From a virus, in the IMG/VR virus record IMGVR_UViG_3300027969_000084, positions 1 to 64,000 of that record: a DNA stretch of 64,000 nucleotides; one strand, written 5' to 3'. The position numbers and the translations under genes were made by a program. Below, in pieces: positions 37,969-46,940 of this stretch; within the stretch, counting starts at the first letter, position 1; every line of letters begins with the position of its first letter. The notes below the pieces were generated by a model. That model was given only the letters and a program-made list of their open reading frames with translations. It ran no database searches and was not told the DNA's origin.

Positions 37969-38631
37969 ATGAAGATCGCGGTTTTAGGTTTTATTCTTTC
38001 TTTATTTGCTATGCATGCATTTGCAGAAACTTCAGCAACTCTCAATGGTTCCATGATCAATAATAATGGAAAGTCTAGTAATGTTATTTCTGGATCAATA
38101 GATTATGAGAAAGAAGATACTAAATGGAAGAAAAACCTTGGAGCCGAAGTATTATATCAAGATTTAGGCAAAACCCCGATGTATAATGTGGAACTTTCTG
38201 GGAAATTGGGAAGAAACATTGACGCTAAAAATTATGTAAAAGCTGGATTTAGACTTGAATATGATAATACAAAACAAAATACGCTAGCATTAACTAGCGT
38301 TATTGGTCATGGTTATAGGTTCATTCGAAATGATAAGATGCGTCTTAGCAATGAACTAGCAGTGGGTATACGAGGAGATCAATTTAAAAATATTCCTATA
38401 GTATCTGATAGCATATGGTTTTCTTGGAAAGTTACACCAACTATTACCATTGGTAATAAATTTCTTATAGAGAAATCTATTGGCAAAGCAGATGAAAAGT
38501 ACATTTATAATACTACCACTGCTAATTATGAATTAAACTCTCGTTCATCGGTTCATATAGAAAATCGTATATATAAAGAAAACTTCGTCGATAGTAATAC
38601 AACGTTGTTTGGATTGACCGTTCAATTTTAA
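37969..38631 (+). CDS. DUF481-like outer-membrane beta-barrel protein, 220 aa
   Basis: A clear signal peptide (MKIAVLGFILSLFAMHAFA, cleavage after AFA) is followed by alternating amphipathic strands and a terminal phenylalanine (LFGLTVQF), the outer-membrane assembly signal. The strand pattern (NVISGSIDYEKEDTKWKKNL, LALTSVIGHGYRFI) resembles DUF481 proteins. An outer-membrane protein encoded by a phage could alter receptors or block superinfection (inference). A late-type ATAAATA (37933-37939) precedes it and a strong terminator follows. Confidence 0.75.
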   Translation: MKIAVLGFILSLFAMHAFAETSATLNGSMINNNGKSSNVISGSIDYEKEDTKWKKNLGAEVLYQDLGKTPMYNVELSGKLGRNIDAKNYVKAGFRLEYDNTKQNTLALTSVIGHGYRFIRNDKMRLSNELAVGIRGDQFKNIPIVSDSIWFSWKVTPTITIGNKFLIEKSIGKADEKYIYNTTTANYELNSRSSVHIENRIYKENFVDSNTTLFGLTVQF

Positions 38632-38667
38632 TTTGAAGAAAATTTTGATATCTTCTTCAAATTAAAA
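38626..38667. terminator. Bidirectional terminator
   Basis: Perfect 15-bp stem TTTTAATTTGAAGAA (38626-38640)/TTCTTCAAATTAAAA (38653-38667) between convergent genes. Confidence 0.75.
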
Positions 38668-38684
38668 TTAACGAGGTCAGCGTT

Positions 38685-39875
38685 CTATTCTTCCCAAAGT
38701 TCTTTAAAATCAGTATGGACTAGGACTTGTTGTCCGTTGTCCAATGTTTCAAAGACAAGATTAAACCGAATCAAATCCACAGTTCGACGTTTAAACTTTG
38801 CATTAATTGAGGTAATAATCTCGCGTTGGACACCATCTTTGCCATAATTTTTAATTTGATCGGCAAATTCACTAGCCCACGGCGGAATGGAAGAAGAGTT
38901 ATCTTTCAGATTTTTCTTAAGAGCAACGTGGCTTTCTTTGTATTCTTTGCGTAACAAAGCAATTTGTTCCTTAGAAATAATCTTTATAGAATTACGATGA
39001 TCAACCGTAGGATTATTGATGCGCGATTGAATAGGCTTAAGCCATCCTCTTTCTCTCTTTTTTTCTTTATTGCCGGTATTAGCTTTATTATCGACCTTTG
39101 TCAAAACATGGCCTATCAACCACATCTCCGCCCAATCGGTTGGGCCTTCTGAACGAACCGAATAGATTAGAGATTTTGGAGGCGGACTATTGTAAAGCTT
39201 GGCATTGATTTGATTAGACGTGATTTCTAAACCAGTTTTAGCCGTGATATATTCCGCAATAGTGGTTAACTTTGTTCCTGCAAGAAACTTTTTGCATACT
39301 TCAAGTTCCATTTCTGGATATGAATACCAAGGGAAACCTTTGCTTTGATTTTTACCAGAAGAAGAAATAGCAATTTCTTCTTTGATTGGAATTTCTTTCT
39401 TGATCCTTGCAATCTTAGAAATATTTTCAAAAGCATCTTCTGGAATTTCTTCAAAACCATCCCGCCACTTATTAAGAACGGTCTTTGAAATTTCAAGAGA
39501 AGAACAAACAGTAGATTCCCAATCGGTAGGAAGTTCACCCATACGCTTCTCTACTTTATCTTGAAACTCAAACCAACGATATGACAGATTTGAAATCTTA
39601 GCCATTTGTCTCAGCGTTTTTTCATCAACGGCTTTTTTTAGAAAATTAATCTGAAGAAGCAAAACTTCATTTTCTTTGGTGCGCTTATTAATAAGCGCTG
39701 ATGTGCGACGAATCATACTTCCTTCGCGATTGTCATAAAATCCGATATCATCGCTATGAAAATCATTTTTTGCCATAAGGGTCTTAGCAATAGAAATTGC
39801 ATTTTTAGATTCATTTGAATCGTCGGCAAGACCGCGCTTCACTAGATCAAAAACTCTTTGAAAATCTTCCGACAT
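38685..39875 (-). CDS. Hypothetical protein with HTH-like segments, 396 aa
   Basis: Starts MSEDFQRVFDLVKRGLADDS. Several segments look like helix-turn-helix units (KTLRQMAKISNLSYRWFEF; CSSLEISKTVLNKWRDGF; LTTIAEYITAKTGLEITSNQ). A basic region follows (NKEKKRERGWLKPIQSRINN). It may be a DNA-binding transcription factor or terminase-like small subunit relative; neither can be established. An adjacent bidirectional hairpin separates it from the next leftward gene. Confidence 0.6.
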   Translation of the reverse strand: MSEDFQRVFDLVKRGLADDSNESKNAISIAKTLMAKNDFHSDDIGFYDNREGSMIRRTSALINKRTKENEVLLLQINFLKKAVDEKTLRQMAKISNLSYRWFEFQDKVEKRMGELPTDWESTVCSSLEISKTVLNKWRDGFEEIPEDAFENISKIARIKKEIPIKEEIAISSSGKNQSKGFPWYSYPEMELEVCKKFLAGTKLTTIAEYITAKTGLEITSNQINAKLYNSPPPKSLIYSVRSEGPTDWAEMWLIGHVLTKVDNKANTGNKEKKRERGWLKPIQSRINNPTVDHRNSIKIISKEQIALLRKEYKESHVALKKNLKDNSSSIPPWASEFADQIKNYGKDGVQREIITSINAKFKRRTVDLIRFNLVFETLDNGQQVLVHTDFKELWEE

Positions 39876-39893
39876 AATAACTCCTATTATTAG

Positions 39894-39928
39894 AAAAAAG
39901 TAGCCCGCTTCTGCGAGCTACTTTTTTA
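39894..39928. terminator. Bidirectional terminator
   Basis: AGTAGC-C-CGC/GCG-A-GCTACT stem (39899-39922) flanked by A-run and T-run, so it can stop transcription both ways; follows the gene at 39944-40567. Confidence 0.75.
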
Positions 39929-39943
39929 ATTTACCTGATAGGC

Positions 39944-40567
39944 TTATGCCTTCGCCGGAACCGTCGTATCCGCAGAAAAACGGTTCATAAACATACGAAC
40001 TTCGCGCAGTTCTGCCCCATGTTGTTCAACGCGATTTGTCAATTCCACGTTTTCTTCCTTAAGTGCGGCCATCGCAATCATGGTTTCAGTTTGTTGGTCT
40101 GCAAACAAAACAGTGCTTTCAACAAATGCCGTGCGGACCTTCTTGGAACTGCGAGCGATCAGAGAAGCGTGTGCAATTGCCCGTGCTTGATCTGTCTGCG
40201 ATAGCCCGCTGTGGACGATCTTAGAGGTCACCAGAGCCATCTGCGGCGATCCCAAGAATGCTGGCATGCCTTGCATATCCGCCTTAACTGGGGCACCAAG
40301 CGCCCAGATTGGGTCGCGGCCCCGTGAAGGCGATGGGAAGATAGCGGACCCGATTACGTTAGAAAATTGGCCAGACTTAAAAGCTGCAACAATCTTCGTC
40401 TTTGCAGAGCGATATGCACTAAAATCTTGCGTAAAACCAGACAAAACCAGATGGTCATGAAGAGACATTGGACCACGAGCAATTGCATCTGCGATAAAGT
40501 TACTAACATTAAACTTAGAATTCTTAGCCTTAGCCTTAGTAGAGGTCTTCGTTGCGCGAATGGCCAT
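39944..40567 (-). CDS. Hypothetical basic protein, 207 aa
   Basis: Starts MAIRATKTSTKAKAKNSKFN. N-terminal Lys/Ala-rich arm, then HDHLVLSGFTQDFSAYRSAK and ARSSKKVRTAFVESTVLFAD, and a C-terminal coiled coil (ALKEENVELTNRVEQHGAEL). Codon use is visibly more GC-rich than in adjacent genes, like the left early region. Possibly a chromatin-like or DNA-binding protein; no family recognised. Confidence 0.65.
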   Translation of the reverse strand: MAIRATKTSTKAKAKNSKFNVSNFIADAIARGPMSLHDHLVLSGFTQDFSAYRSAKTKIVAAFKSGQFSNVIGSAIFPSPSRGRDPIWALGAPVKADMQGMPAFLGSPQMALVTSKIVHSGLSQTDQARAIAHASLIARSSKKVRTAFVESTVLFADQQTETMIAMAALKEENVELTNRVEQHGAELREVRMFMNRFSADTTVPAKA

Positions 40568-40674
40568 TTACATAAATCTCCTAGATGTGAGTCGGGACAA
40601 TCCCTAATTCCTTATAGACTATTTTTCACTATTGTAAACGAGATTATTTAAAAAATATGCAATTAAAACCATAC

Positions 40675-40680
40675 TAAATA
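40675..40680 (+). promoter_or_regulatory. TAAATA late-type motif, 5 nt from ATG
   Basis: TAAATA is followed by GGTAT and then the ATG at 40686. If used as a T4-type late promoter, the message would start at or next to the start codon. Confidence 0.5.
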
Positions 40681-40685
40681 GGTAT

Positions 40686-41468
40686 ATGTCTAAAATTGAA
40701 TTACACAATGGCGATTGCCTTGATATCATGAAATCATTTGATGATGAAAGCATTGATGCAATTATTTGCGATTTGCCATATGGAACTACACAATGTTCTT
40801 GGGATATCGCATTGGACCTAAATGTTTTATGGTCAGAATATTTGAGAATTGCAAAAAAAGATGCACCAATTATATTATTCTCGGCACAACCATTTACTAC
40901 AAAACTAGTAGCATCAAACTTAGATTTGTATCGTTATATGTGGTATTGGGAGAAAGAAAAAGGAACTAATTTTTTTAGAACAGGAAATCAACCTCTTAGA
41001 GTAATTGAAGAAATATCCGTATTTTGTAAAACATCAAATTACACCTATAACCCACAACTTGTTCCATTAGACAAACCATATACTCATACAATGCCATTAA
41101 AACATTCTGCTATTACCGGAAAAGGTGAAATTTCAGCAAAACAAACTGACAAAAAAAGAGAATATAAAACTTATACACATTCTCAGCCTAAAAATATTTT
41201 AAAATTTTCTCGCGATAATGGTAATAAAAGTTTAGTTCCAACGCAAAAACCAATAGCGTTGTTAGAATATCTAATTAAAACATATACCAATGATGGCGGA
41301 ACAATTCTAGATAACACGATGGGTAGTGGTACGTGCGGCGTTGCCGCTAAACGATTGGATCGAGATTTTATTGGAATTGAATTAGATAAAAAACATTTTG
41401 ATATCGCAAAAAAAAGGATCGATAATGAAATACCCATCACCGATCCAAATTTCATTTTTATAAGATAA
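40686..41468 (+). CDS. Adenine-N6 DNA methyltransferase, 260 aa
   Basis: Beta-group arrangement: the catalytic motif DLPYGTTQCSWD (residues 29-40, DLPY in place of DPPY) comes before the cofactor-binding TMGSGTCGVAAKRLDRDFIG near residue 215. Target recognition probably lies in the middle (TYNPQLVPLDKPY onward). No restriction endonuclease is adjacent, so it is a solitary methyltransferase that may protect phage DNA or act in regulation. It lacks the size and C-terminal extension of CcrM. Confidence 0.9.
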   Translation: MSKIELHNGDCLDIMKSFDDESIDAIICDLPYGTTQCSWDIALDLNVLWSEYLRIAKKDAPIILFSAQPFTTKLVASNLDLYRYMWYWEKEKGTNFFRTGNQPLRVIEEISVFCKTSNYTYNPQLVPLDKPYTHTMPLKHSAITGKGEISAKQTDKKREYKTYTHSQPKNILKFSRDNGNKSLVPTQKPIALLEYLIKTYTNDGGTILDNTMGSGTCGVAAKRLDRDFIGIELDKKHFDIAKKRIDNEIPITDPNFIFIR

Positions 41469-41481
41469 TACGGATAACCTT

Positions 41482-41694
41482 TCAGGTCTGTTTCAATTCT
41501 CCACCAAATTTGAGATTGAATAGAATTGCGTCTTGAGCAGTTTCAAAAAAGAACCGTGCTATATAGTCATGTTTCCAACTAAGATCAGAAACATCTGTGC
41601 TCTTATAATGCATATAGCTTGGGCAATTTTCTTTCGCCCAATTATGATAAGTGTATGTTGGATTATCCGGATCATAAAGAGTAACCTCGAACAT
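41482..41694 (-). CDS. FKLRWG-family small protein, 70 aa
   Basis: Starts directly at the stop of the NAD synthetase gene (zero spacing), so it is co-transcribed with the NAD+ operon. NWAKENCPSYMHYKSTDVSD parallels the helix of 27103 (KWAKENCKGGFYYKR). Ends FFFETAQDAILFNLKFGGEL with a short extension. Confidence 0.7.
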   Translation of the reverse strand: MFEVTLYDPDNPTYTYHNWAKENCPSYMHYKSTDVSDLSWKHDYIARFFFETAQDAILFNLKFGGELKQT

Positions 41695-43536
41695 TTACCC
41701 TCTCCATTTGTTCACGATAGGGTAGCGACGATCACGTCCATGAATCTTGCTGGTGATCTTTACGCCGGGAGCAGCTTGGCGGCGCTTATATTCCGCATTA
41801 TCTACCAATTGACGAATCTTCATCACCACTGAACAATCTATGTTAATTCGCATAGCAATTTCATCTACGCTCAATTCATCTTCGATCATACCCTTTAGAA
41901 GGCTATCAAGAACAGGGTAAGGGGGCAACGATTGCTCATCGAATTGGTCTGGACGAAGTTCGGCGGAAGGTGGCTTTACAATGATAGCTTCAGGAACAAC
42001 CTCATCATTTGTACCAAAAAACCCATAGGATTTAATCTGAGAAAGATCGAGATTATTTCTCCAGCGACACAGTTCCCACACGGTAGTCTTATACAAATCC
42101 TTAATAGGATTAAAACCACCCGACATGTCGCCATATAATGTCGCATAACCAACACTAACTTCTGACTTATTTCCCGTTGTCAGGAGAAGATGATATTCTT
42201 GATTGGATATTGCCATGAGAATATTACCACGCGCTCTCGCTTGAATATTTTCATCTGCAATTCCCGTCAGCTTGCGAGGGTTTAGATTTTCATTACCACC
42301 GTTATAAACATTATGTTCTGGATAATTCCCGTGATCCGTAGTATTTGCGTATGCTTGCCGCAAAGCTTCCACAACCGGTTCAATAGAAATTGTACGAACC
42401 TTGGCACGAAGACGATCAGAACCAGCCGCTGCATCATTCAAAGAATGCTGGCTGCTATATTTTGAAGGCAACCGAACTAGATGTACATTATCCGGACCAA
42501 CCGCATCGGCTGCAATAGCCGCAACCAATCCAGAATCAACACCTCCGGAATATCCAATAACTACTGACTTGAAACCCTGCTTGTGCATATAGTCGCGAGT
42601 ACCAAGCACACATGCTTGATAGATTTCTGCAAAACTAGTTGGTTCTACTGTCGGATAGTTATCAACAGTTACTAATGGCGTAGGTTGCTTAATCCATTGG
42701 GAATGTTCACCATCATCAGAAATATGAATGATAGCTTCTCCCGCAGAATTAGTATGACGATTTTCAGAAGAAATGTTTACATCTACATAGAAGATATCTT
42801 CTTGGAAGGATGGGAACTCTTTTAGATTTCCGTCATAAAGGAATGATCCACCATCGAACACCAACTCATCTTGTCCACCAACCATATTCACATATAGGAA
42901 TGGTAGACCAGTTTCATTGATGCGATCTTTGATTACATTATGCCGAACAATATTCTTTCCAACTTCAAATGGCGAACCATTGATACTGATCAAAAATTGA
43001 GCACCACGATCCATCATTTCTTTACTGACACGCGGGAACCAACAATCCTCACAGATCATTACTCCAATCGTATGGCCGCGCCATGTGATAGGATATGGCC
43101 GCTCTCCAGAAATGAACACACGCTTTTCGTCAAACACGCCATAATTTGGCAACTCAGTTTTATAAATTAGTTGAATTGGTAAAAGATATTGTCCATCTTG
43201 CGGAGAATATGGCGGAACTTGTGGATCAACCACGTATGCCGCATTACGGATGCCTCTCGGAACTCGACGCGGTGTACCATAGATAATCGTAGGGCCAGTT
43301 TTCCTTGCGCAAATAGTTGTGTTGATAAACTTAACTTTTTCAGCAACCGCAGACATAAAGCTTTCGCGAAGAACAAGGTCTTCTAGCGGATAACCAGTAA
43401 GAGCACATTCTGGGAATACTACCAGTTCAGCGCCTTCGGTTGCGGCTTTATCATATGCAGTAATAATTCGGGCGGCATTACCATCAAGGTCTCCAACAAT
43501 AGGATTAAATTGCACAATGGCGATTTTAGTGGTCAT
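41695..43536 (-). CDS. nadE: Glutamine-dependent NAD+ synthetase
   Basis: Final step of the pathway: nicotinate adenine dinucleotide + ATP + glutamine to NAD+. The N-terminal nitrilase-type amidase shows the Glu-Lys-Cys triad: E43 in VVFPECALTGYP, K126 in LIYKTELPNYG and C162 in VMICEDCWFP. The C-terminal synthetase has the SGGVDS loop at 330-335. At 613 aa it is full length for this type. A TAAATA motif and AGGATC ribosome site precede the ATG, so it may also have its own late promoter. Most bacterial hosts already carry nadE; phage copies are rare. Confidence 0.95.
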   Translation of the reverse strand: MTTKIAIVQFNPIVGDLDGNAARIITAYDKAATEGAELVVFPECALTGYPLEDLVLRESFMSAVAEKVKFINTTICARKTGPTIIYGTPRRVPRGIRNAAYVVDPQVPPYSPQDGQYLLPIQLIYKTELPNYGVFDEKRVFISGERPYPITWRGHTIGVMICEDCWFPRVSKEMMDRGAQFLISINGSPFEVGKNIVRHNVIKDRINETGLPFLYVNMVGGQDELVFDGGSFLYDGNLKEFPSFQEDIFYVDVNISSENRHTNSAGEAIIHISDDGEHSQWIKQPTPLVTVDNYPTVEPTSFAEIYQACVLGTRDYMHKQGFKSVVIGYSGGVDSGLVAAIAADAVGPDNVHLVRLPSKYSSQHSLNDAAAGSDRLRAKVRTISIEPVVEALRQAYANTTDHGNYPEHNVYNGGNENLNPRKLTGIADENIQARARGNILMAISNQEYHLLLTTGNKSEVSVGYATLYGDMSGGFNPIKDLYKTTVWELCRWRNNLDLSQIKSYGFFGTNDEVVPEAIIVKPPSAELRPDQFDEQSLPPYPVLDSLLKGMIEDELSVDEIAMRINIDCSVVMKIRQLVDNAEYKRRQAAPGVKITSKIHGRDRRYPIVNKWRG

Positions 43537-43545
43537 TTTTGATCC

Positions 43546-43551
43546 TATTTA
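43546..43551 (-). promoter_or_regulatory. TAAATA motif upstream of nadE
   Basis: Minus-strand TAAATA 9 nt before the nadE ATG, in the 12-nt gap after the nicotinamidase gene. It might allow separate late expression. Confidence 0.35.
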
Positions 43552-44184
43552 AATATTAGTGCTATAAATTACAGTAACATTACATTCCTGAAAATCAAGC
43601 TCAATTTGGTTAACCGAACCGTTAAGATCGATTGCACGGGTCAAATCCTTGATGACAACGGATTCGAATCCACACTTGATTGCATCAATTGCAGAAAAAC
43701 CAACACAAAAATCATAAGCAAGACCTACAAAGAAGCAGCGCTTGATACCACGCGCAGTCAAATAACCGCGAAGACCAGTATCGGTATTCTTATCATTTTC
43801 TCTGAACGCAGAATATGAATCCACGTCAGATTTGGTTCCTTTGCGGATAATAGCTTGCGCCTTAGTTACCGTATCGGAAATATTCTTATGGAACTCAGAA
43901 CCATATGTATTTTGAATGCAATGATCTGGCCACAAAACTTGATCGCCATATGCCACCTTCGCCAAACCGAAAGCTTCACCACCGTCATGATTTGACGCAA
44001 ATGAGATTTGATTTTGAGGATGCCAATCTTGCGTCACCACAACATTATTGAACTTTTTTGCAAACTCATTAATTGGTAACATAATTTCATCACCGCCAGA
44101 AACGGCTAGAGCGCCATTGGGGCAGAAATCATTTTGTGGATCGATGACGATAAGAACGTCGGTATCATTAATTTGAATATTCAT
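43549..44184 (-). CDS. pncA: Nicotinamidase
   Basis: Isochorismatase-superfamily hydrolase converting nicotinamide to nicotinate and ammonia. Catalytic triad D15 (VIDPQNDF), K115 (IIRKGTKS) and C160 (GLAYDFCVGFSAID); metal site D53-x-H55...H66 (QDWHPQNQISFASNHD). Length 211 aa is normal for PncA. It supplies nicotinate to the pncB product encoded 12 nt upstream in the operon. Confidence 0.93.
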   Translation of the reverse strand: MNIQINDTDVLIVIDPQNDFCPNGALAVSGGDEIMLPINEFAKKFNNVVVTQDWHPQNQISFASNHDGGEAFGLAKVAYGDQVLWPDHCIQNTYGSEFHKNISDTVTKAQAIIRKGTKSDVDSYSAFRENDKNTDTGLRGYLTARGIKRCFFVGLAYDFCVGFSAIDAIKCGFESVVIKDLTRAIDLNGSVNQIELDFQECNVTVIYSTNI

Positions 44185-44196
44185 TTGTATTTCTCC

Positions 44197-45531
44197 TTAA
44201 ACTTTTACAGCGTTTGATTGAACACCATCTGTGCCGAACACAGAAATATAGCGTTCTACTTCTTCTTTAGACCCCGAAGCTTTCGAAATATTATCCGATA
44301 GCTTTACGGAAGACTTTCCTTCAACGGATGAAACCTTACATACGAGGCTGATAGGCTTCATATAATCAGGATCATTTGGCGCACAGCCAATAAAATCACA
44401 TGTAAACATGGTCCCCCAACCATATGCATCACGAACACGACCATGGAAGTGATTGTAGATATCAACAATGTCTTCACCTTGTGGTTCGAAACCATCAATC
44501 CGAACATCTAAACCATCACTGAACAAAACTAGCTTTTCAGCAGGATTTTTCATGTGATAATTCCAATAACAAATTAGTTCTTCTCCACCAGGAATGGGTT
44601 TCTTTGAGTCTGGCCGGAAGCCAGTCCAATCAGCCAGCCAACTTGGTGCATCGCGTAGGAATTGCGTTGTTCCAAAGGTATCAGGAAGAGCCACTAGAAG
44701 AGCGCCGCGATAGTCATCCTGCCACTGTTGAAGAACCTTATATTGAGATTGCTTCAACTCCGCATCATCCTTTGATAACGCAGCAAGAACCATTGGTAGC
44801 TCATGGGCGTTTGTACCCTTTGCGTCAATGCCATGCATCATGGCGATGTAGCAGTTAGAAGTACCAACAAACTTTTCACCAAGAACTTCGCGAGCAGTCA
44901 ATACACAATGCTCTTGCCACAGGAAGCTATGACGGCGGCGAGTACCAAAGTCAGACAATGCTAGTTCATCGAGAGTGTTTAGACGCTCAAGCTTGGCATA
45001 AAGCTTAACCTTTGCACGAGCGTACATGATGTCCAATTGCGAACGATTCATCTTTTGCATCTTGGCACGATAGCGCATCTCATTAATGATGGTTAGTGCA
45101 TAGATTTCGAACAAACTCGTCTCAAGCCACTTGCCATTAAAGGTAAGAGCGATCTGCCCTTCTTTGACTTCGATAGTGTAATCAGCCAGTTTAAAACTAC
45201 TACGTAGATAATCGAGATATCCCTTACCGAAAATACCAGATTGCCCATAGAAGGTTTGACCAGCTAGCCAGATCAATTCATTTTGTTGAAACTTCAATGT
45301 TTGAACATGATCTAGTTGTTCACGCAATTCATTGATATCAATCTCATATCCCAACAAGACTGTCTTAGTTCGGTTAGTGACCGAAAAAGAAACTTCAGTA
45401 TTGGGATACTTGCGCCAAATAAATTGATGCATGAGCAACTTATAGAAGTCTGTATCTAAAAGACTGCGAACGATATAATCGCGAGGAAAACTATGATCCC
45501 ACGCACGCTTTGCGAAATTAGTGTTTTCCAT
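44197..45531 (-). CDS. pncB: Nicotinate phosphoribosyltransferase
   Basis: Makes nicotinate mononucleotide from nicotinate and PRPP. PncB signatures: SLLDTDFYKLLMHQ (23-36), SDFGTRRRHSFLWQEH (193-208), VGTSNCYIAMMHGIDAKGTN and the catalytic His in GTNAHE (H243). LVLFSDGLDVRIDGF and GTMFTCDF mark the phosphate site. The R-x-DS segment reads FRPDSKKPIPGG, whereas bacterial PncB has LRHDSGDP, an oddity in the PRPP region. It lies 4 nt from the adenylyltransferase gene. Confidence 0.93.
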   Translation of the reverse strand: MENTNFAKRAWDHSFPRDYIVRSLLDTDFYKLLMHQFIWRKYPNTEVSFSVTNRTKTVLLGYEIDINELREQLDHVQTLKFQQNELIWLAGQTFYGQSGIFGKGYLDYLRSSFKLADYTIEVKEGQIALTFNGKWLETSLFEIYALTIINEMRYRAKMQKMNRSQLDIMYARAKVKLYAKLERLNTLDELALSDFGTRRRHSFLWQEHCVLTAREVLGEKFVGTSNCYIAMMHGIDAKGTNAHELPMVLAALSKDDAELKQSQYKVLQQWQDDYRGALLVALPDTFGTTQFLRDAPSWLADWTGFRPDSKKPIPGGEELICYWNYHMKNPAEKLVLFSDGLDVRIDGFEPQGEDIVDIYNHFHGRVRDAYGWGTMFTCDFIGCAPNDPDYMKPISLVCKVSSVEGKSSVKLSDNISKASGSKEEVERYISVFGTDGVQSNAVKV

Positions 45532-45535
45532 AATA

Positions 45536-46774
45536 TTAATCCTTAATCATTTGTTTGAGCGTCTGAATCATTGAAAAATGGTCCTCGAACATCTGGTCAC
45601 GCTTAATTTGGTCCAAGCGAACCCACTTAGCCCGCTTAGCATCATCGGCTGCACGGACCTTGGGAAGCGCCAGAGCGTCCTTAATTCGTTTCTTATACGA
45701 TGCATCAGATTCATCCTTAAGGCGGTCAGGAGCCTTCGGTTGAAGGTGGAACAGCGTTGCGTGAGTGATCGTGCGACCACGCATTGAACGGTGTGGGGCA
45801 TCGAAAACTTTAGTAGCAACAATGCTTCCCTTAAGAACGCTGTCGGGAACCTTCAGCTTGGTTTCTTCACGAAGTTCTCGAATGCAAGCCTGATCGATGT
45901 ATTCTTCCGGATCAAGATGCCCACCAGGAAGTGCCCAAAGACCCATGCCTGGGCGAGCTTTTCTTTGAATAAGAAGAACGTGTCCTGCCTGAACAACCAT
46001 ATTGTCAACAGTTACGAACTTTGGTGGGAAAAGTTGAACTTCTCGGCCCCCAATCATGACTTGATACTTTTCACCACCAACTTCAACTTCTACCATTCGG
46101 CCACCAACACGAACCTTGGCATTATATGGTTCAAGATATTTCGTCATGAAATCCCATTCATCTACCATGTTCTGATATTCGGGATTATTTTCGCGGAACT
46201 CTTTGAGGAAATTGTAAACGCCACGTGGAACGAGATTGATCAAGTCAGTAGTTATGAACTTATCAACTAAACTTTTATCTGCATCAAAATAATATTTACG
46301 AATATTTTTAGCAGATATGCTTTTGTGATTATCTACGTCAATGGATTCCCATTCGGGGAACTCTTTTAGATAAAAACTAGAATTATCTTTTGAATGACCA
46401 ACAAGCGCCGTTGTAACGGTCGTGATCTTATAATGATTCATGATTTTTTCAGAAACCTCAGCGGCAAGGCGGCGGATTTCTTCGGACCAAAGTGTCATGT
46501 TATTATAGTCTTCGCAATGGCGAATATGAACTCTCGCCTTTTGCTCGTCTGTTAGGGAGGCGAGAATCATTTGCTCGCGTTCTTCCGAAGTAAATGGAAG
46601 ATAATCAACGCGACGGGCTTCACCCGCAGAGCCTGTTACTATAAGAATATTTTGAGAATATTGTAGAGCCGTATTAATTACGGCTAAGTGCCCATCGTGA
46701 AAACACTGGAATCTTCCGACGAATACGGAAAGATCATACATATGCGCGACCGCAGCCGCTTCATTATTTGTCAT
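45536..46774 (-). CDS. nadM: Bifunctional NMN/NaMN adenylyltransferase-Nudix hydrolase
   Basis: N-terminal nucleotidyltransferase with GRFQCFHDGH (20-29, an HxGH-type motif with Cys at the first His) and ISAKNIR (153-159). The C-terminal Nudix box is GGHLDPEEYIDQACIRELREE (284-304). The first domain forms NaAD or NAD+ from the mononucleotide; the second, by homology to the Francisella/Synechocystis fusion enzymes, cleaves ADP-ribose to AMP and ribose 5-phosphate. First gene of the four-gene NAD+ operon; start 46774 follows TAGGA. Confidence 0.92.
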   Translation of the reverse strand: MTNNEAAAVAHMYDLSVFVGRFQCFHDGHLAVINTALQYSQNILIVTGSAGEARRVDYLPFTSEEREQMILASLTDEQKARVHIRHCEDYNNMTLWSEEIRRLAAEVSEKIMNHYKITTVTTALVGHSKDNSSFYLKEFPEWESIDVDNHKSISAKNIRKYYFDADKSLVDKFITTDLINLVPRGVYNFLKEFRENNPEYQNMVDEWDFMTKYLEPYNAKVRVGGRMVEVEVGGEKYQVMIGGREVQLFPPKFVTVDNMVVQAGHVLLIQRKARPGMGLWALPGGHLDPEEYIDQACIRELREETKLKVPDSVLKGSIVATKVFDAPHRSMRGRTITHATLFHLQPKAPDRLKDESDASYKKRIKDALALPKVRAADDAKRAKWVRLDQIKRDQMFEDHFSMIQTLKQMIKD

Positions 46775-46828
46775 AGTAAATCCTACCATGTTATGACCGA
46801 TCTGGGTCTATTCCCTGAACGTTAAATA

Positions 46829-46858
46829 TATTTAGCACGAATAAAACTATGTTGTCAA
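46829..46858 (-). promoter_or_regulatory. NAD+ operon promoter, TTGACA-N18-TAAATA
   Basis: Perfect -35 and TAAATA -10 about 55 bp upstream of nadM; no palindrome of the early type is present here. Confidence 0.6.
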
Positions 46859-46874
46859 ATTAATTTTAACAAAT

Positions 46875-46908
46875 AAAAAAGCCGCTAGGCGAACCTAGCG
46901 GCTTTTCT
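46875..46908 (-). terminator. Terminator with UUCG tetraloop
   Basis: AAAGCCGCTAGG-TTCG-CCTAGCGGCTTT followed by a T-run on the minus strand; ends mucR. The stem is nearly symmetric, so it could act in both directions. Confidence 0.85.
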
Positions 46909-46940
46909 TATGAAGGCAGAATAACTACCCTCATTATATA

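Noticed and set aside
40686-41468. CcrM orthologue
   Set aside because: The methyltransferase is smaller, has DLPY rather than DPPY and lacks the CcrM C-terminal domain.
44470-44500. tRNA T-arm-like GGTTCGAAACC
   Set aside because: Lies within the pncB coding sequence with no acceptor or anticodon arms.
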